Shown here piece after piece: positions 5,425 through 5,796 of a stretch of 5,796 nt of DNA. Source of the stretch: Balneolales bacterium (GTDB lineage: Bacteria > Bacteroidota > Rhodothermia > Balneolales > Natronogracilivirgulaceae); contig SKYY01000120.1 of assembly GCA_007127665.1 (NCBI GenBank), positions 1 to 5,796 on the forward strand, given 5' to 3'. The first letter of the stretch is position 1, and each line of letters opens with the position of its first letter. The translations under genes and the position numbers were made by a program. The notes under the pieces were generated by a model. The model did not search any database. It had not been told where the DNA came from and saw only the letters and a program-made list of their open reading frames with translations.

Positions 5425-5796
5425 TTCGGAACACCTGATTTTCGTCGCCCGCCATCAGGCTGTATTTGCCTTTTTCAAGGATGGGGTTCCCGTTTTCATC
5501 TGGGTAGGAAAGCTGGTCAGGGGTAATCACAAATTCGAGAGTTGCTGATTCCCCGGGTTTCAGGCGGACTTTTTCAAAGTGTTTCAGCTCTTTGACGGGA
5601 CGTGTAATGCGGCCAAAATGGGTCGAGGTAAACCAGAGAACCGTATCCACCCCTTCAACCCGGCCTGTATTTTTGATTTTGACCGTTGCCGTGATACTCC
5701 CGTTTTCATCCATTGATCGCGCATCGAGCTTAAGATCTGAATATTCGAATGTGGTGTAACTCAGGCCGTGTCCAAAAGGGAAGAGGGAGGTCGTTA
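5414..5796 (-). CDS. Glycoside hydrolase family 3 (beta-glucosidase-like), C-terminal fragment
   Basis: GH3 enzymes hydrolyse terminal beta-linked glucose or xylose from oligosaccharides and are often exported to the periplasm. Only the last 126 codons are in the window; the N-terminus, signal peptide and catalytic Asp lie beyond 5796. The visible part opens with LFPFGHGLSYTTFEY, the hallmark join between the GH3 C-terminal alpha/beta domain and the fibronectin-type-III-like domain. That domain follows: KIKNTGRVEGVDTVLWF, RPVKELKHFEKVRLKPGE, then a closing strand ending EKGKYSLMAGD before the TAG stop (5414-5416). An in-frame ATG at 5711-5713 is internal, since homology continues upstream of it. 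The gene converges on the UxaE-like gene and the two overlap by 11 bp. Substrate cannot be told from this domain; BglX-type beta-glucosidase and beta-xylosidase both carry it. Confidence 0.93.
   Translation of the reverse strand, partial: TTSLFPFGHGLSYTTFEYSDLKLDARSMDENGSITATVKIKNTGRVEGVDTVLWFTSTHFGRITRPVKELKHFEKVRLKPGESATLEFVITPDQLSYPDENGNPILEKGKYSLMAGDENQVFRITG

Noticed and set aside
5434..5459. CCTGAT/ATCAGG inverted repeat just after the UxaE-like stop, as a terminator.
   Set aside because: The stem is 6 bp around a 14-nt loop, no T tract follows directly, and the bases encode the conserved end of the GH3 domain.

Overview
The window carries four complete genes and the 3' end of a fifth, packed tightly with short intergenic regions. 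In order they are fumC (+), ctaB (-), ctaA (+), a distant relative of tagaturonate epimerase (+), and the C-terminal end of a glycoside hydrolase family 3 enzyme (-) that runs off the right edge. The gene complement suggests an aerobic, chemoheterotrophic Gram-negative bacterium. The CtaB and CtaA motif variants, the lack of a Shine-Dalgarno sequence before two of the genes and the base composition (slightly GC-rich by eye) fit the Bacteroidota/Balneolota/Rhodothermota group best. That placement is an inference from remembered family patterns, not a search result.

Left part (1-1652): a class II fumarase gene with intact active-site motifs, preceded by a short leader and followed by a strong intrinsic terminator. 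Its 3' flank has been reshaped by small duplications: a perfect 14-bp tandem duplication that includes the stop codon, and a duplicated left arm of the terminator stem.

Middle part (1653-3716): the heme A pathway as a divergent pair. CtaB farnesylates heme b to heme O, and CtaA oxidises heme O to heme A for an aa3- or ba3-type terminal oxidase, which is not in the window. The 186-bp spacer between the two starts holds a perfect 16-bp palindrome (2638-2653), well placed as a shared operator. It also holds a long imperfect hairpin (2675-2727) in the likely ctaA leader. CtaA has Asn where the first of its four usual heme-ligand histidines is expected.

Right part (3717-5796): a 163-bp spacer contains two small tandem-repeat arrays. 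It is followed by a 514-residue protein that resembles the UxaE (tagaturonate epimerase) family along its length. The motifs that I recall as forming the UxaE active site are altered or missing, so it is a candidate pseudoenzyme or an enzyme with a different activity. Its stop codon overlaps the stop region of the convergent GH3 gene by 11 bp, and no dedicated terminator separates them. A uronate-pathway-like protein beside a GH3 enzyme hints at plant or algal polysaccharide use, but opposite orientations argue against a single operon.

Nothing here is a clear defence system, mobile element, RNA gene or CRISPR array. The points most worth following are the degenerate UxaE homologue, the ctaA/ctaB control region and the CtaA ligand substitution.
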